Shown piece by piece: positions 27,390 through 38,344 of a DNA stretch of 64,000 bases; the stretch's first letter is position 1; each line of letters begins with the position of its first letter. This DNA comes from Candidatus Synoicihabitans palmerolidicus. GTDB taxonomy: Bacteria > Verrucomicrobiota > Verrucomicrobiia > Opitutales > Opitutaceae. Below the pieces are notes generated by a model, which was given only the letters and a program-made list of their open reading frames with translations, made no database searches and was not told the origin of the DNA. Position numbers and translations under genes: made by a program. Where the stretch lies: positions 386,334 through 450,333 of the forward strand of contig JAGGDC010000002.1 of assembly GCA_020809425.1 (NCBI GenBank), given 5' to 3'.

Positions 27390-30140
27390 ATGAATCCATC
27401 TTCCCTTTCCACCGGCGCCAACGCAGAGGGCTTAGAGACCCTATATGCGCAATGGCTGGAAAATCCTAATTTCGTCGATGCTACTTGGCGCGCCTTTTTC
27501 CAAGGCTTCTCCCTGGGTCATACCGGGGGGACCCTCTCCTCCTCCGATGCCCAGGCCGACGGAGTCAAAGTGGTCGACAGCCGCAAACAGGTCATGGCGA
27601 TCCGCATGATCAACGCGCACCATTCCCACGGTCACCTGCAGGCGCACCTGGACCCGCTCAACCCGCCGCCGCCTCCCCTCCCCAAGCTTGCGGTCGAAGC
27701 CTTCGAATTCACCGAAGCCGACTTCGACGACAACTACACCCTGACCCGCTACAAAGGCGGGGGGCAGATGAAGCTGCGCGATATCGTTTCCAGCCTCCAA
27801 AAAACCTTCAGCGGCACCATCGGCGTCGAATACATGCACGTCGGCGACATGAAAGCCCGCGACTGGCTCCAGGCCAAGATGGAGGACTGCAACAACCAGC
27901 CGTCGTTCGACAAATTCCGTAAAACCCAAATTCTCCGCCGCGTTCACAAGGCTGAGCTCTTCGAGAAATTCCTCCACACCAAGTTCGTCGGCCAAAAACG
28001 CTTCGCCCTCGAAGGCGGTGAAATCATGATCGCCGCCCTCGATTCCTTCCTCGAAAAGTGCCCCGAGCTCGGCGTCGAAGAGGTCGTCATGGGCATGGCC
28101 CATCGCGGGCGCCTTTCCGTTCTCGCCAACATCCTGCGGAAACCGTTCTCCGTCCTCTTCGATCAATTTTCCGAGAACTACATCCCCGACACCGTCGCGG
28201 GTGACGGCGACGTCAAATATCACCTCGGCTACGAGGCCAACTTCCCCACCAAAACGGGCGGCACCGTCGAGGTTCGTCTCACCGCCAATCCGTCCCACCT
28301 CGAGATCGTCAACCCCGTCGTCGAGGGCAAGACCCGGGCCCGCCAGCGCATCCGGGGCGACCTCGAACGCAAGCGCGTCTGCCCATTCCTCATCCACGGC
28401 GACGCCGCCTTCGCCGGCCAGGGTGTCGTCGCGGAAACGCTCAACTTCTCCCAATTGCCGGGCTACCGCACCGGCGGCACCGTTCACTTTGTGATCAACA
28501 ATCAGATCGGGTTCACCACCAACCCAGCTGATGCTCGGTCGACCCGCTACTGCACCGATGTCGCCAAATTCATCGAAGCCCCCGTTTTCCACGTCAACGG
28601 CGACGACCCTGAGGCCGTCTGCTACGTGACCCAGCTCGCCCTCGAGTTCCGCATCAAATTTCAGCGCGACGTGGTCATCGACATGCTCTGCTACCGCCGC
28701 CACGGCCACAACGAGAGTGATGAGCCGGTCTTCACTCAGCCGTTGATGTATAAGGCCATCCGCTCCCATCCGCTGGTCTCCACCATCTACACGAAGACAC
28801 TCATCGAGGAAGGCACCATCACCCAAGCCGACGCCGATGCCATTATCGCCGAATACACCGGCGCCATGGAAGTCTCGTTCCGAAAGGCCAAGGACGCCGA
28901 CGCCGCCCGCGTCGCCCGCAAAGAGGCTCAGGACCAGTTCCGCGGCTCCACCGCCATTTTTCAGCCTGGCTACAACCATAGTCCAGTGGCGACTGGCGTC
29001 TCCTCCGAAGCCCTCGGTCGCGTCTCCCACGCCCTCACCCACACTCCCGAGGACTTCCACCTCAACAGCCAGATTCAGCGTCTGCTCAATAATCGAGCCA
29101 AAGCCTTCGCCGCCGACGGGCCCATCGAGTGGTCCTACGCCGAATCCCTGGCCTGGGGCACCCTCCTCGCCGAAGGCACTCCCGTGCGCCTCTCCGGCCA
29201 GGACTGCCGCCGCGGGACCTTCAGTCAACGTCACGCCTACCTCTACGACGCCGAGACGCGCGAACGTTACGCCCCCCTCGATCACGTCTGCAAAGGCCAG
29301 GCCAAACTCTGCGTCTACAATTCCCTGCTTTCGGAAGCGGCCGTCCTTGGTTTCGACTACGGCTACTCCCTCGATTATCCGGATATGCTCTGCCAGTGGG
29401 AGGCCCAGTTCGGCGACTTCGTCAACGGTGCCCAGGTCGTCGTCGACCAGTTTATCGCCTCCTCCGAGTCCAAGTGGCAACGTGTATCCGGTATCGTGCT
29501 ACTCCTGCCCCACGGTTACGAAGGCCAGGGACCGGAGCACTCCTCCGCTCGTCTCGAACGCTTCCTCCAACTCTGCGCCGAGGACAATATTCAGGTGTGC
29601 AACATCACCACGCCGGCCAACTTCTTCCACGTCTTGCGCCGCCAGATGCACCGCGATTTCCGCAAGCCTCTCGTGGTCATGTCCCCCAAGTCGCTGCTCC
29701 GCCATCCCCAGGCGGTTTCCCGCGTCGACGACTTCCTCGAAGGCACCGCCTTCCAGGAAATCATGCCCGACCCGACTCCTCCCGCCCAAACCGAACGCCT
29801 CCTCCTCTGTTCCGGGAAAGTTTACTACGACCTCGACGCCTACCGGATCGCCCAAGGCATCACCAACGCCACCATCATCCGTCTGGAGCAACTGTATCCG
29901 CTTCATCGTGACGTCCTGACTCAACTCGCGGCCGATCACTCCGAAGCCCGGCTCATCTGGTGTCAGGAAGAGTCCCAAAACATGGGGCCGTGGTCATTCA
30001 TCGCCCCTCAACTCGAGGACATCTTCGGTCGCAAAACCGCCTATGCGGGTCGCGACGCCGCCGCCTCCCCTGCCGTGGGTGCGCTCGCCCTGCACAAGCG
30101 CGAACTCGCTCAACTCCTCATGGAAGCCTTCAGCCTCTAG
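27390..30140 (+). CDS. sucA: 2-oxoglutarate dehydrogenase E1 component
   Basis: 916 residues, intact, normal length for SucA. It decarboxylates 2-oxoglutarate with thiamine diphosphate and transfers the succinyl group to the lipoyl arm of SucB. Visible: N-terminal [20 protein letters not shown] (SucB-binding segment), [18 protein letters not shown], the ThDP/Mg site around [16 protein letters not shown] and [40 protein letters not shown], and a C-terminal transketolase-like domain ([13 protein letters not shown]). It needs thiamine, which connects it to the TPP-riboswitch receptor at 49.2 kb. sucB follows 53 bp later. No lpd is in the window. Confidence 0.97.
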   Translation: MNPSSLSTGANAEGLETLYAQWLENPNFVDATWRAFFQGFSLGHTGGTLSSSDAQADGVKVVDSRKQVMAIRMINAHHSHGHLQAHLDPLNPPPPPLPKLAVEAFEFTEADFDDNYTLTRYKGGGQMKLRDIVSSLQKTFSGTIGVEYMHVGDMKARDWLQAKMEDCNNQPSFDKFRKTQILRRVHKAELFEKFLHTKFVGQKRFALEGGEIMIAALDSFLEKCPELGVEEVVMGMAHRGRLSVLANILRKPFSVLFDQFSENYIPDTVAGDGDVKYHLGYEANFPTKTGGTVEVRLTANPSHLEIVNPVVEGKTRARQRIRGDLERKRVCPFLIHGDAAFAGQGVVAETLNFSQLPGYRTGGTVHFVINNQIGFTTNPADARSTRYCTDVAKFIEAPVFHVNGDDPEAVCYVTQLALEFRIKFQRDVVIDMLCYRRHGHNESDEPVFTQPLMYKAIRSHPLVSTIYTKTLIEEGTITQADADAIIAEYTGAMEVSFRKAKDADAARVARKEAQDQFRGSTAIFQPGYNHSPVATGVSSEALGRVSHALTHTPEDFHLNSQIQRLLNNRAKAFAADGPIEWSYAESLAWGTLLAEGTPVRLSGQDCRRGTFSQRHAYLYDAETRERYAPLDHVCKGQAKLCVYNSLLSEAAVLGFDYGYSLDYPDMLCQWEAQFGDFVNGAQVVVDQFIASSESKWQRVSGIVLLLPHGYEGQGPEHSSARLERFLQLCAEDNIQVCNITTPANFFHVLRRQMHRDFRKPLVVMSPKSLLRHPQAVSRVDDFLEGTAFQEIMPDPTPPAQTERLLLCSGKVYYDLDAYRIAQGITNATIIRLEQLYPLHRDVLTQLAADHSEARLIWCQEESQNMGPWSFIAPQLEDIFGRKTAYAGRDAAASPAVGALALHKRELAQLLMEAFSL

Positions 30141-30193
30141 TCTCGCTCCTCCTTCCTACTCTCTCCCCGATACTCGCTACTTCTCTTCCCGCC

Positions 30194-31408
30194 ATGTCTC
30201 TCGAAGTTAAAATTCCTCCCATGGGCGAATCCATTGTCTCCGGCGTGCTCGCCAAATGGCACGTCGCCGATGGCGCGTCCGTCAAGACCGGCCAAGCCTT
30301 GTTCGAACTCGAAACGGACAAAATCACGTCCGAAGGCACCGCCGAGGCCGATGGCACCATCAGTCTCAAAGTCGAAGAAGGCGCCGAAGTCGGCATCGGT
30401 GAAGTCGTCGCCGTCATCTCCGCCGGCGCCGCGCCCGCGCCCGCTCCAGCGCCCGCCTCGGCTGCCCCGGCTGCCCCGGCCGCAGACTCCTCCACCGTCG
30501 CCGCGAAGGAAACTCAACCGTCCCCCGCCGTCCGCCGAATCGCCGCCGAGACCGGTATCGATCCGTCCACGGGCAAGGGCACGGGCAAAGGTGATAGCGT
30601 CACCAAGGGCGACATGCTCGCCGCCGCGTCCACCCCGGCGCCCGCTCCCGTCGCTCCGCCCGCGTCCAAGCCCGCCGCCCCGCGCCCCACTCCCGCGCCT
30701 GCCACCGGCGAACGCCAGACTCGCAAGAAAATGACCCCGCTCCGCGCCAAAATCGCCGAGCGCTTGGTCGAGGCCCAACAGCAAGCCGCCATGCTCACGA
30801 CCTTCAACGAGGTCGACATGGGCGCCGTCATGGCCCTGCGCAAAAAGTATCAGGACGCTTTCGTCAAAAAGAACGGCTTCAAACTGGGCTTCATGTCCGT
30901 CTTCACCAAAGCCGTTGTCCACGCGCTCAAGGAAGTTCCCGGCATCAACGCTCAGATCCAAGGCAACGAGATAGTGCAGAACCACTACTACGATGTAGGG
31001 GTCGCCGTCTCCACGCCCAAGGGCCTCATGGTCCCGGTCATACGCGACTGTGACACCCTCTCCATGACGGGAGTCGAATCCGCTATCGCCGCCGGGGCCG
31101 GGCGCGCCCGCGACGGCAAGATCACCTTGGCCGACCTCGACGGCGGGGTCTTCACCATCACCAACGGGGGCATCTTCGGCTCCATGCTGTCCACCCCGAT
31201 TCTTAACGCTCCCCAAAGCGCCATCCTCGGGCTCCACGCCATCAACGACCGCCCCATGGCCGTCAATGGTCAGGTCGTCATCCGCCCCATGATGTATTTG
31301 GCTCTCAGCTACGACCACCGCATCGTCGACGGTAAGGAAGCCGTCACCTTCTTGGTCAAAGTCAAAGAGGCGATCGAAGACCCCACCCGGCTCCTGCTCG
31401 ATCTATAA
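30194..31408 (+). CDS. sucB: Dihydrolipoamide succinyltransferase (E2 of 2-oxoglutarate dehydrogenase)
   Basis: 404 residues from ATG 30194. Lipoyl domain res 1-75 with the lipoylated lysine in [12 protein letters not shown]; Ala/Pro linker; E3-binding domain [20 protein letters not shown]; second Ala/Pro linker; catalytic domain from ~res 180 with [18 protein letters not shown] and the active-site [16 protein letters not shown] (His and Asp of H-x-x-x-D-G). Intact and of normal length. Forms an operon with sucA and ends before a good terminator. Confidence 0.97.
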   Translation: MSLEVKIPPMGESIVSGVLAKWHVADGASVKTGQALFELETDKITSEGTAEADGTISLKVEEGAEVGIGEVVAVISAGAAPAPAPAPASAAPAAPAADSSTVAAKETQPSPAVRRIAAETGIDPSTGKGTGKGDSVTKGDMLAAASTPAPAPVAPPASKPAAPRPTPAPATGERQTRKKMTPLRAKIAERLVEAQQQAAMLTTFNEVDMGAVMALRKKYQDAFVKKNGFKLGFMSVFTKAVVHALKEVPGINAQIQGNEIVQNHYYDVGVAVSTPKGLMVPVIRDCDTLSMTGVESAIAAGAGRARDGKITLADLDGGVFTITNGGIFGSMLSTPILNAPQSAILGLHAINDRPMAVNGQVVIRPMMYLALSYDHRIVDGKEAVTFLVKVKEAIEDPTRLLLDL

Positions 31409-31444
31409 TCCACGGGATCTTCATTCCCAGGAACGACTTTTCGA

Positions 31445-31476
31445 CCGCTGCCCTCCAAAGGGCCGCGGGTTTTTTT
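31445..31476 (+). terminator. Rho-independent terminator of sucAB
   Basis: Stem CCGCTGCCCT / AGGGCCGCGG (one mismatch) with loop CCAA, then G and seven T (31470-31476). 36 bp after the sucB stop. Confidence 0.85.
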
Positions 31477-31532
31477 AAGTCCTCATCTCTCCTCCCATCT
31501 GGTGCGCCCTTGCTGATCAAATCAACGATATT

Positions 31533-31721
31533 CCTGGAAAACGTAGTTCACAAAAAAAACCCATCTTCCAAAGGTATGTTACCCTTTCGGTTGGTGAGTC
31601 TGAAACGTACCCCCGCCGACTCACCTGGCTGGTGCACGAACCGATGCCTTCGACGGACCGTAACTCCTGCCCACTTCACGCTCTTCGTTCCCCTCTGTAA
31701 CATTCAACTTCGGAATCTAGG
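31533..31721 (+). repeat. IS110-derived MITE, copy b
   Basis: Starts CCTGGAAAACG, ends GGAATCTAGG, ~189 bp. It has the same left-end block (GGTTGGTGAGT, CCGCCGACTCACC, CGACGGACCGTAACTC) joined to the IS right end (CTCTGTAACATTCAACTTCGG). More diverged than copies a and c. Lies just after the sucAB terminator. Confidence 0.75.
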
Positions 31722-31803
31722 ATAACCCGGCCCGCCGAACAGCTCCGCCCTTCCTGGCCCGTTACACCGTTACGCCGGTCCTACTTTGACCAGGGACTGG
31801 GTC

Positions 31804-32636
31804 TTAACTCCGGGATCCTCCGTTTTCCACCGAAACCCACACCGGCAATTCGTGACCAGCCGCGAGTTGCCCGGCCGGAATTAATACCTCCAGCGAGGTG
31901 GAGGTCGACGTGGAGGGTTTCAACTCATGGCCTCCCGCCACGGCCACCGTCTGCGCATTGAAGTTTTTGCCGGTCAACGTAACCGTGGCATCCGCCCCGG
32001 CCTGAACTTCCGCCGACGCGACCGACAACAGTTCGAGGGTCGTATCATCCGCCAAGCCATCCGACTGGGTTTTCGCGCTGGCAAACAATGCGACTTCCAC
32101 TCCCTGCAATTTGGTCAGCGCCTCTTTATTAAACATGCCTGTGAGCAGCCCCACCGCCGTGAACCCAAACGGATTCACATCGGCTGGCCAATAAAATTCA
32201 CGTAAGAATTCAGGGCGTGCACCGCACCGCCAACCGCCCCGGCCAGAATCACCATTAACAAAATACCAATTTCATCCTCTAAAAAATTCGGCATTTTCGT
32301 CCCGCCCCTCCGCCCATCGCTTTGTTCCTTTTCCGTCCCCTGCGGAGCCTGACTCTCGCCATTCGCCCCTGCATCAGCGGCCGAAGCGCTTGGGGGAGCC
32401 TGCGGGTCGGCAGCGGTCACCCCAGCTTTGGGCGTTACGTTGGAACCGACAACAACCGGTGTAGTAACGAGCGACTTAGCCTTCACATCATCACTCGGCC
32501 GTTCGCTCTACACCCAAACCAACCCGGCCAACAACACCACCAGTTGAAGCGGTAAAAACCAATTTAAGACGATACTTGAAACTCCAGTCGCCGGCGCCGA
32601 CACCGGCTTCGTTTCTTTCGCCTGACTTGCCGCAGT
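31804..32636 (-). pseudogene. Membrane protein with C-terminal IPT/TIG-like domain, truncated by IS30
   Basis: Reading leftwards from the IS30 edge: SIVLNWFLPLQLVVLLAGLV (membrane segment), an in-frame TAG (32510-32508), a Pro/Ala-rich stretch, FLEDEIGILLMVILAGAVGG (second membrane segment) with VHALNSYVNFIG, then an apparent internal loss and VNPFGFTAVGLLTGMFNKEAL, and a beta-rich domain VTLTGKNFNAQTVAVAGG of the IPT/TIG pattern. The 5' end is missing at the IS30 element. Function unknown. The stop, the deletion and the insertion each suffice to kill it. Confidence 0.6.
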
Positions 32637-32645
32637 CTAACACTG

Positions 32646-33709
32646 AGTGCACAGACTGAGAGGGAGTGGTTCCCTTTCTCCTAATGCACTATAATGAATA
32701 CTATACGTTTGATATTGGGATTGATGATTGGCGGGATTGAGGTTGCGGCAGGCCGCAGGAAGGGAGCGGTGAGCAGCTATACACAAGCCAGAGAGAGGAT
32801 TTGGAGTGGTGGCAAAAATACAACGGCGCATCACCGCCAAGGAACGCGAGGCGATTCATGCCGGTTTGGCCCAGGGCAAAAGCGGCGCTTAGCTTGCCAT
32901 CGGCCCAAGTGCGCCGCGCGCAACAAAGTTGCCGACACGCCCGCCTTGCGCGACGAGGTGCTGGCCCTGTTTGCCACCGGCGCTACGCCCAAGCAAATCG
33001 AAGTCGCCTTGAGACGACGTCATGGCCTTGATCTGACCCGACGCGTGAGCCACGAAACCATCTACGACTTCATCTACGTCCACTCCAAAGGCTCGGTTAA
33101 GAAGGAGTTGATCGCTTATTTGCGGCGCAAGCAGCCCCGGCGCAGTCCCACCCCCCGCGCCAAGGGCAAGCTCTCGGGCCAGTTGCCGGGCGCGATCAAT
33201 ATCGGCGAGCGACCCGCTGAGGTGGAGCGCCGGGAGGTGCCCGGACACTGGGAGGCCGACTTGGTCATGGATGCGGGCAATCGCACCGCCATTTTGGTCA
33301 TCACCGAACGGGTCTCCCGCTACGTGATGATCGTCCCGTTGGGCGGTGCCAAAGACGCGATCAGCGTCGCCCGCGCTCTCATTCGGGCCTTCAAACGCCT
33401 GCCCGCCCACCTGCGCTAAGACCCTCACCTACGACAACGGCCGCTAAATGGCCCAACATGCCGCCTTCACCCTTGCCACAAAAGTGGCGGTCTATTTCTG
33501 CAATCCACACAGCCCTTGGCAGCGCGGTGCGGTCGCGAATATCAACGGTCTGATCCGGGAATACTTCCCTAAAGGCATCGACTTTAACACCGTCACCAAA
33601 GGCCAAATCGCCAAAGCGGAGTGGCTACTCAATAATCTCCCTCGCATCGGGCTCGACGGACAGTCTCCCGCTGAAGTCTTTCATGCTATTATACAAAAAC
33701 CTGTGCACT
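32646..33709 (+). mobile_element. IS30-family insertion sequence, decayed
   Basis: Ends carry AGTGCACAG (32646-32654) and its complement CTGTGCACT (33701-33709); longer similarity of the ends is imperfect. It contains an IS30-type transposase remnant and has cut off the 5' end of the TIG-domain gene. Confidence 0.7.
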
Positions 33710-33711
33710 AG
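32809..33711 (+). pseudogene. IS30 transposase, broken
   Basis: GTG 32809 opens RRITAKEREAIHAGLAQGKS (helix-turn-helix start), then TAG ~32890. The next frame gives ATPKQIEVALRRRHG, SHETIYDFIYVHSKGSVKKE and the catalytic core GHWEADLVMDAGNRTAILV (first Asp), TERVSRYVMIVPL. A stop at 33417-33419 and a shift follow, and the last part is FCNPHSPWQRGAVANINGLIREYFPKG (second catalytic block; the expected Glu after PHSPWQRG is Val-Ala here, so the region is altered). Family order is that of IS30. Confidence 0.8.
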
Positions 33712-33790
33712 CCGCTTGACGCCGCCGAACGGGGTCGATATTTTTTGTTTTGGCGCAGCGACACAAACCCTCAACGTGCTCCTTCCGCCC

Positions 33791-34450
33791 ATGAATACCT
33801 CCGCTGTTAAAATCTAGCGATGACACGCAGGGTGAAGGCATTAGCTTTTCGGTCACCGAAAAGCTGCTCGTCGCAGAGACACTGGATGCGTTTGGGGTGG
33901 ACTACACTGAAGGAGGGTTTCCGGGATCCAATCCTCGTGACATCACGTTTTTTGCGGAAGCGCAGAAGTTCAAAGGCTATGAATTCGAGGCGGCGGATGC
34001 TTCCTTAAAGTTGCTGATTGCTCGTTCCACCGAGCAGGCTCGAACGTTCTTCAAGCTGATCAGTTATCGCGTGATGATTGAGTATAATGATGGCGAGCTG
34101 TGTGCGGAAGTCAAGGTGGAGGTGAATCGTGAGATCGTGCATACAGTGGCGGAATGCGTCGGCCCCGTGGGGGCCTTGGACAAGGCTTTGCGATTGGCCT
34201 TGGACGGGGCATTTCCTCAGCTGCGACGAATGGAGTTGCGCGACTATAAAGTGCGAATTTTGGAAAGCGGATTGGGCGCAAACAGCCGAACTCGTGTTTT
34301 GATAGAATCGAGTGACGGGGACGCCATCTGGGGAACGGTGGGAGTGAGTGACAACATGATCGATGCGTCGTGGTTATCGATGCGTCGTGGGAAGCGTTGT
34401 GTGATTCCGTCAACTTCATGTTGATGCAGTCCGAGTCACTGGGCACCTGA
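33791..34450 (+). pseudogene. cimA: Citramalate synthase with its middle deleted
   Basis: MNTSAVKI then a damaged TTLRDG site (TAG at 33815), TQGEGISFSVTEKLLVAETL, YTEGGFPGSNPRDITFF, and immediately the C-terminal regulatory domain YEFEAADASLKLLIARS, VMIEYNDGELCAEVKVEV, CVGPVGALDKALRLAL, VRVLIESSDGD-like, WGTVGVSDNMIDASW. About 300 residues of the TIM barrel, including the catalytic metal ligands, are missing. The last ~20 residues are frameshifted (FMLMQSESLGT). The enzyme makes citramalate from pyruvate and acetyl-CoA for isoleucine. Loss predicts dependence on threonine-derived or imported isoleucine unless another copy exists. Confidence 0.85.
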
Positions 34451-34527
34451 ATTGAAAGTCTGAACAAGAAAGACCGGTTAGGTTTGCCGATGGCGACTGA
34501 AGCGTTTGGTTATACAGGCACGATCCG

Positions 34528-35511
34528 ATGCCTACCCCTATCTCGCCTCGCCTCAACCCTTTGACCAATTCGCATACTCGGACTCGTCCGACTCCCTATA
34601 GCTGGGGAGAATGGCGGGTGGTGCAGTGTGAAGAAACAGGGATGGTTTATTTGGAGAATCCGCCCTCCTATGATCGTTTGGCGGAGGAATTTGCGTGGGA
34701 AAAAACTTACGAGGAGGAGAAGCAACGTCGGTATCAGGACGAACCGGTGCTTTCTCGCGTCAGTGGGATGGTCAAATGGATGAGATGGAATTTAAAAGGG
34801 CCACGCATCGTTGCGACGTCGCTGGCGCATTTGCAGGCTTTGGAAGAAATCATGCCATCCGGCACACACCTACAGTTTCTCGATGTGGGCTGTGGGGATG
34901 GTAAGAAGACGGTGCAGATTCCGGAATTGATGAAACAGCGCGGGCTTGCGGCGGTAAGTCCCATCGGGATCGAAGTATCGACGGCTCAAGCGGTGGAAGC
35001 GCAGTCCCGCTTCAAGCCCTTTGGTGGGCGGTGCATTCCTCTGACGGTCCTCGATGGTCTGGCTGAAATCGAGGATACTTCGATTCACCTCATCGTGTTG
35101 TGCTCTTTTTTAGAGCACGAAGTGCAGCCCGTGGAATTGTTGACCGCGTGTTGTGCCAAGCTGGCGCGAAAGGGACGGATCATCATCAAAGTTCCGAATT
35201 TCGATTTATGGCACCGAAGAGTGCGGCAGGAAAAATGGTGTGGGTTTCGGTATCCGAATCACGTAAATTATTTCACTCCAGATACTTTGGGGAAAGTAGT
35301 GCATCGCGCGGGATTACGGGAGAGACCGAAAGGGTGGGCGGACATCATGCCGACCAGTGATGAATATGTGGCGGATTGCAGAACGGCCCTAAGCCGCTGC
35401 AGAGAGAGCGGGACGAGCTTCGGCCGCTACGTAAATTTTGTGTCAGATTGCGCTCGCGGCAATTTGCGGGGGCTGTCAGTTTCAATGCCTCGTGCCTTTT
35501 CGACTACCTAA
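34528..35511 (+). CDS. Class I SAM-dependent methyltransferase
   Basis: 327 residues. SAM-binding motif I is LQFLDVGCGDGKKT (res ~114-127), acidic motif II IGIEVS, motif IV LIVLCSFLEHEVQP, post-motif GRIIIKVPNFDLWHRRV, then NHVNYFTPDTLGKVVHRAGL, as in Methyltransf_23-type enzymes that act on sugars or lipids. The last ~25 residues are atypical, and the stop lies 20 bp inside the desaturase gene, so the 3' end may be altered. Substrate cannot be told. Confidence 0.75.
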   Translation: MPTPISPRLNPLTNSHTRTRPTPYSWGEWRVVQCEETGMVYLENPPSYDRLAEEFAWEKTYEEEKQRRYQDEPVLSRVSGMVKWMRWNLKGPRIVATSLAHLQALEEIMPSGTHLQFLDVGCGDGKKTVQIPELMKQRGLAAVSPIGIEVSTAQAVEAQSRFKPFGGRCIPLTVLDGLAEIEDTSIHLIVLCSFLEHEVQPVELLTACCAKLARKGRIIIKVPNFDLWHRRVRQEKWCGFRYPNHVNYFTPDTLGKVVHRAGLRERPKGWADIMPTSDEYVADCRTALSRCRESGTSFGRYVNFVSDCARGNLRGLSVSMPRAFSTT

Positions 35512-36640
35512 ATCCCGTATTACTTGGACCAACAGCGCGTTCCTCATTGGAACGGGTTTGGCCACCATCACGGTTGTGCCTTATTACCTTTGGACGGTCG
35601 GAATCGACTTGTTCCAAGTTGGTCTCTTTTTCACCTTCTTCATCGCGAGCGGGCTGAGCATCACGCTCGGCTATCACCGCCTCTTTGCGCATAAGGCGTT
35701 TCACGCCAAATGGCCGGTTAAGTTTTTGGCCTTGGTTTTTGGAGCGACGGCCTTCGAGAACTGTGCATTGGCGTGGGTCTCCGACCACCGTCGCCATCAC
35801 AAGCATACTGATCATGATGATGATCCCTACGACATTTCGCAGGGTTTTTGGTATGCTCATATCGGTTGGATCCTCTTTAAGATTAGTCCTGAGCCGCCTT
35901 GGGATAATGTCGCCGACCTGCGCAAAGATCGATTGGTGATGTGGCAGCACAACAACTACGTCGCCATCGCGGTGACGGTGGGATTCCTTTTACCTGCCTT
36001 GTTGGGATGGGCTTACGGCGGTCCGATGGGGGCGTTGGGAGGTTTCCTACTCGGCGGCGTGGCCCGAGTGACTGCGGTGCAGCACATGACGTTTTTCATC
36101 AATTCGCTGTGTCATACCGTCGGTCGCCAACCTTACTCGAACCGAACCAGTGCGCGGGATAGTTGGATCATGGCCATCTTCACTTTTGGCGAGGGCTATC
36201 ACAATTACCACCACGAGTTCCAGCATGACTACCGCAACGGGGTCAAGTGGTGGCAGTGGGATCCCACCAAGTGGACCATTTGGGTCCTGAGTAAACTCGG
36301 TTTGGCCGATGGACTTCGCCGAGTAGATGACGAAAAAGTATTGTCAGCTCAATTGCACGAAGCCCACCGCAGGGTCAACGAGCGTTTGAGTACGTCACTA
36401 CATTCTCTAAATACGCGTAGCCAAGAGATGCTTAAGGCCAGCGCGGAGCGGCTGGAGGAATTGAAGGCCCAATGGAGTGAGCTCAAGGGGCATTACCGCG
36501 CTCAAGTCGACGCATGGAAGCATGATTATGCGGAGAAGACGGATGAGGAGTTGCAGGAAGCTCGCCGGGCCTTTGATGAGATCCGACGGGAAGTACGCAC
36601 GGCCTTTGACTTGCTCGAGCGGCTTCCCTCAGCGGCGTAG
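35492..36640 (+). CDS. Acyl-lipid/acyl-CoA desaturase with coiled-coil tail
   Basis: GTG 35492 is the best start (VPFRLPKSRITWTNSAFLIG). Three His boxes: GYHRLFAHKAFHA, DHRRHHKHTDHDDDPY and GEGYHNYHHEFQHDYRNG, in the spacing of stearoyl-CoA/delta-9 desaturases, with four membrane helices. The diiron enzyme introduces a cis double bond into saturated acyl chains. The desaturase part ends near res 285. About 95 more residues form a highly charged helical tail (HRRVNERLSTSLHSL, SAERLEELKAQWSELKG, ARRAFDEIRREVRTAFDLL) not part of the core family, likely a coiled coil. Intact; followed by a terminator. Confidence 0.9.
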   Translation: MPFRLPKSRITWTNSAFLIGTGLATITVVPYYLWTVGIDLFQVGLFFTFFIASGLSITLGYHRLFAHKAFHAKWPVKFLALVFGATAFENCALAWVSDHRRHHKHTDHDDDPYDISQGFWYAHIGWILFKISPEPPWDNVADLRKDRLVMWQHNNYVAIAVTVGFLLPALLGWAYGGPMGALGGFLLGGVARVTAVQHMTFFINSLCHTVGRQPYSNRTSARDSWIMAIFTFGEGYHNYHHEFQHDYRNGVKWWQWDPTKWTIWVLSKLGLADGLRRVDDEKVLSAQLHEAHRRVNERLSTSLHSLNTRSQEMLKASAERLEELKAQWSELKGHYRAQVDAWKHDYAEKTDEELQEARRAFDEIRREVRTAFDLLERLPSAA

Positions 36641-36672
36641 CGTCACACGAGTTTTTACCTTCGGTAATTTTC

Positions 36673-36700
36673 AATCGCGGTCTGCGGCCCGCGATTTTTT
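36673..36700 (+). terminator. Rho-independent terminator after the desaturase gene
   Basis: AATCGCGG pairs with CCGCGATT around TCTGCGGC, followed by TTTT (36697-36700). Confidence 0.8.
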
Positions 36701-36711
36701 AGGCGCATGAC

Positions 36712-36901
36712 CCTAAATTCCTAAGTTGGATGTAACATAAGGGAACGAAGGGCGCGAAGTTGTAACGAGTTACGGTCCGTCGAAGGCATCGATTCGTTCA
36801 CCTGCCAGGTGAGTCGGCGGGTGCACAGTTGAGATACACTAACCGACTAGATAACATAACTTTGTTACATGCGGTTTCTGATGTGAACTGCGTTTTCTAG
36901 G
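36712..36901 (-). repeat. IS110-derived MITE, copy c
   Basis: 190 bp, inverted relative to the other copies. In its own orientation it runs CCTAGAAAACGCAGTTCAC ... ATTTAGG and is the closest of the three to the left end of IS110 copy 2. It lies between the desaturase terminator and the 3' end of the cardiolipin synthase gene. Confidence 0.8.
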
Positions 36902-36922
36902 CTGAAGGCAGCGGAATCAACG

Positions 36923-38340
36923 TTAGAGCAGGGGAGCGAGTAGTCGGCTCAAGTCTTCCGCAATGGTGCTGAGCAAACGATGCATGCGAGGAGGTTGTGG
37001 AACGAAATTACGGCTTTGGCGGACGAGTTCACCGGCCCATTGGCGCATTTGGGCGACTTCGGAGATCGAGTAGACGCCGATGCCGATTTCGAAATTTACG
37101 AACAGGCTCCGCAAGTCGAAGTTGGCGGAGCCGTAGAGCCCGATCCGATCGTCGAGTATCATGGCTTTAGCGTGGAGCATGCCGGGTTCGTAGAGCAATA
37201 CGCGGGCTCCGACCCGATGCAGCTCCCGGAGGTACTGACGTCGAGCGTAGTCGGTGATCTTGTGATTGGAACGGGCGGGAATGATCAACGTGACGTCCTT
37301 ACCCGCGCGGGCTTTTACCAGAAGGGAACGTTGCAGCACCTCATCGGGAGTGAAGTAGGGCGTGATAGTGTTCGGCCTCCTGAATCAGGAAGACGATGCC
37401 TTCGTAGAGAGGATCACCTTCGACGTCGGGACCGCTCGCAGTCACCTGGAGTTCAGTCGAGCCCGTGGCCAGAGAGGCAGGACCCACGAGTGTCGACGCG
37501 GAGCGATTCGATGGATTGTCGGGTGGGTAGCTCCAGTCCGCGAAGAATACTTCGCTGATCATTCCGACGGCGGGGCCGGTAATCAAGGTACCGAAGTCGG
37601 CGAAACGTTTGGCCCACGGGCTTTCCCCCATGTATTCACGGGCGAGGTTGTGTCCACCGATGATGGCAGAGCAGTCGTCGAAGACCGCAAGTTTACGGTG
37701 ATTGCGCAGATTGGCCGAATGTCGGGTGCTTAACGGCGCCACCGGCATGAAGGTCGCGACTTCGCCGCCGGCGGCACGCAAGGGATCGCAGAATCCGCGG
37801 CGGGCGAGGAAACTACCGAGCCCATCCAAGAACAGGCGCACTTTTACGCCGTCGCGGGCCCGTTCCGCCAGGAGTTTGATGATGGCGCGGCCGGTTTCTT
37901 CGCGGCCGAGAATAAATGTGGTGATATTGATCGTGTGTTGGGCGGAGCGAATGGCGTCGGCCATTACCGCGAAAGCACTTTCGCCATTGGTGATCAATTG
38001 CAGTTTATTGCCTCCGACCGGTTCATTGGCGACGATGGCGCGAGCGGCTGCCAATTGGCAGGTTTCCAAGGAGGCGGACGGAGAGCCGAAGGAGTGTAGC
38101 GCAACCCGCCCCTTACGGGCCACGAGTTGTTGAATTTTCCGGCCTCCGAAGAGCAGATAGAGTGGAACTTCCACGTAAGGCACGAGCGTGATACCCAGTA
38201 ACCACGCGATGGTGTTGCCCGGTTGACGTTTCTCGCTCATAAGTTTGGCAATGGTGAATACGGCGAGGACAAAGCCACCCACGGTCAATAAATGTGACCA
38301 AAGGCTGGTAGGTAACGGCTTCTGTGACTTCGGCGGTCAT
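36923..38340 (-). pseudogene. cls: Cardiolipin synthase (phospholipase D family), frameshifted
   Basis: Two membrane helices (VGGFVLAVFTIAKLM, TIAWLLGITLVPYVEVPLY), then two PLD domains with HKD motifs: LRNHRKLAVFDDCSAIIGG and, after a frameshift near 37340, MLHAKAMILDDRIGLYGSANFD. A second frame disturbance is likely near 38315 between MTAEVTEAVT and the helix. Joined length ~475 residues, normal for Cls. It would condense two phosphatidylglycerols to cardiolipin. Another copy could exist elsewhere. Confidence 0.85.
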
Positions 38341-38344
38341 GCTC

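Noticed and set aside
27441-29480. 679-codon open frame antisense to sucA
   Set aside because: Shadow of a GC-rich gene; Gly/Val/Asp-biased, no motifs, and sucA on the other strand is certain.
30137-31318. 393-codon open frame antisense to sucB
   Set aside because: Shadow of the Ala/Pro linkers of SucB; no recognisable domain.
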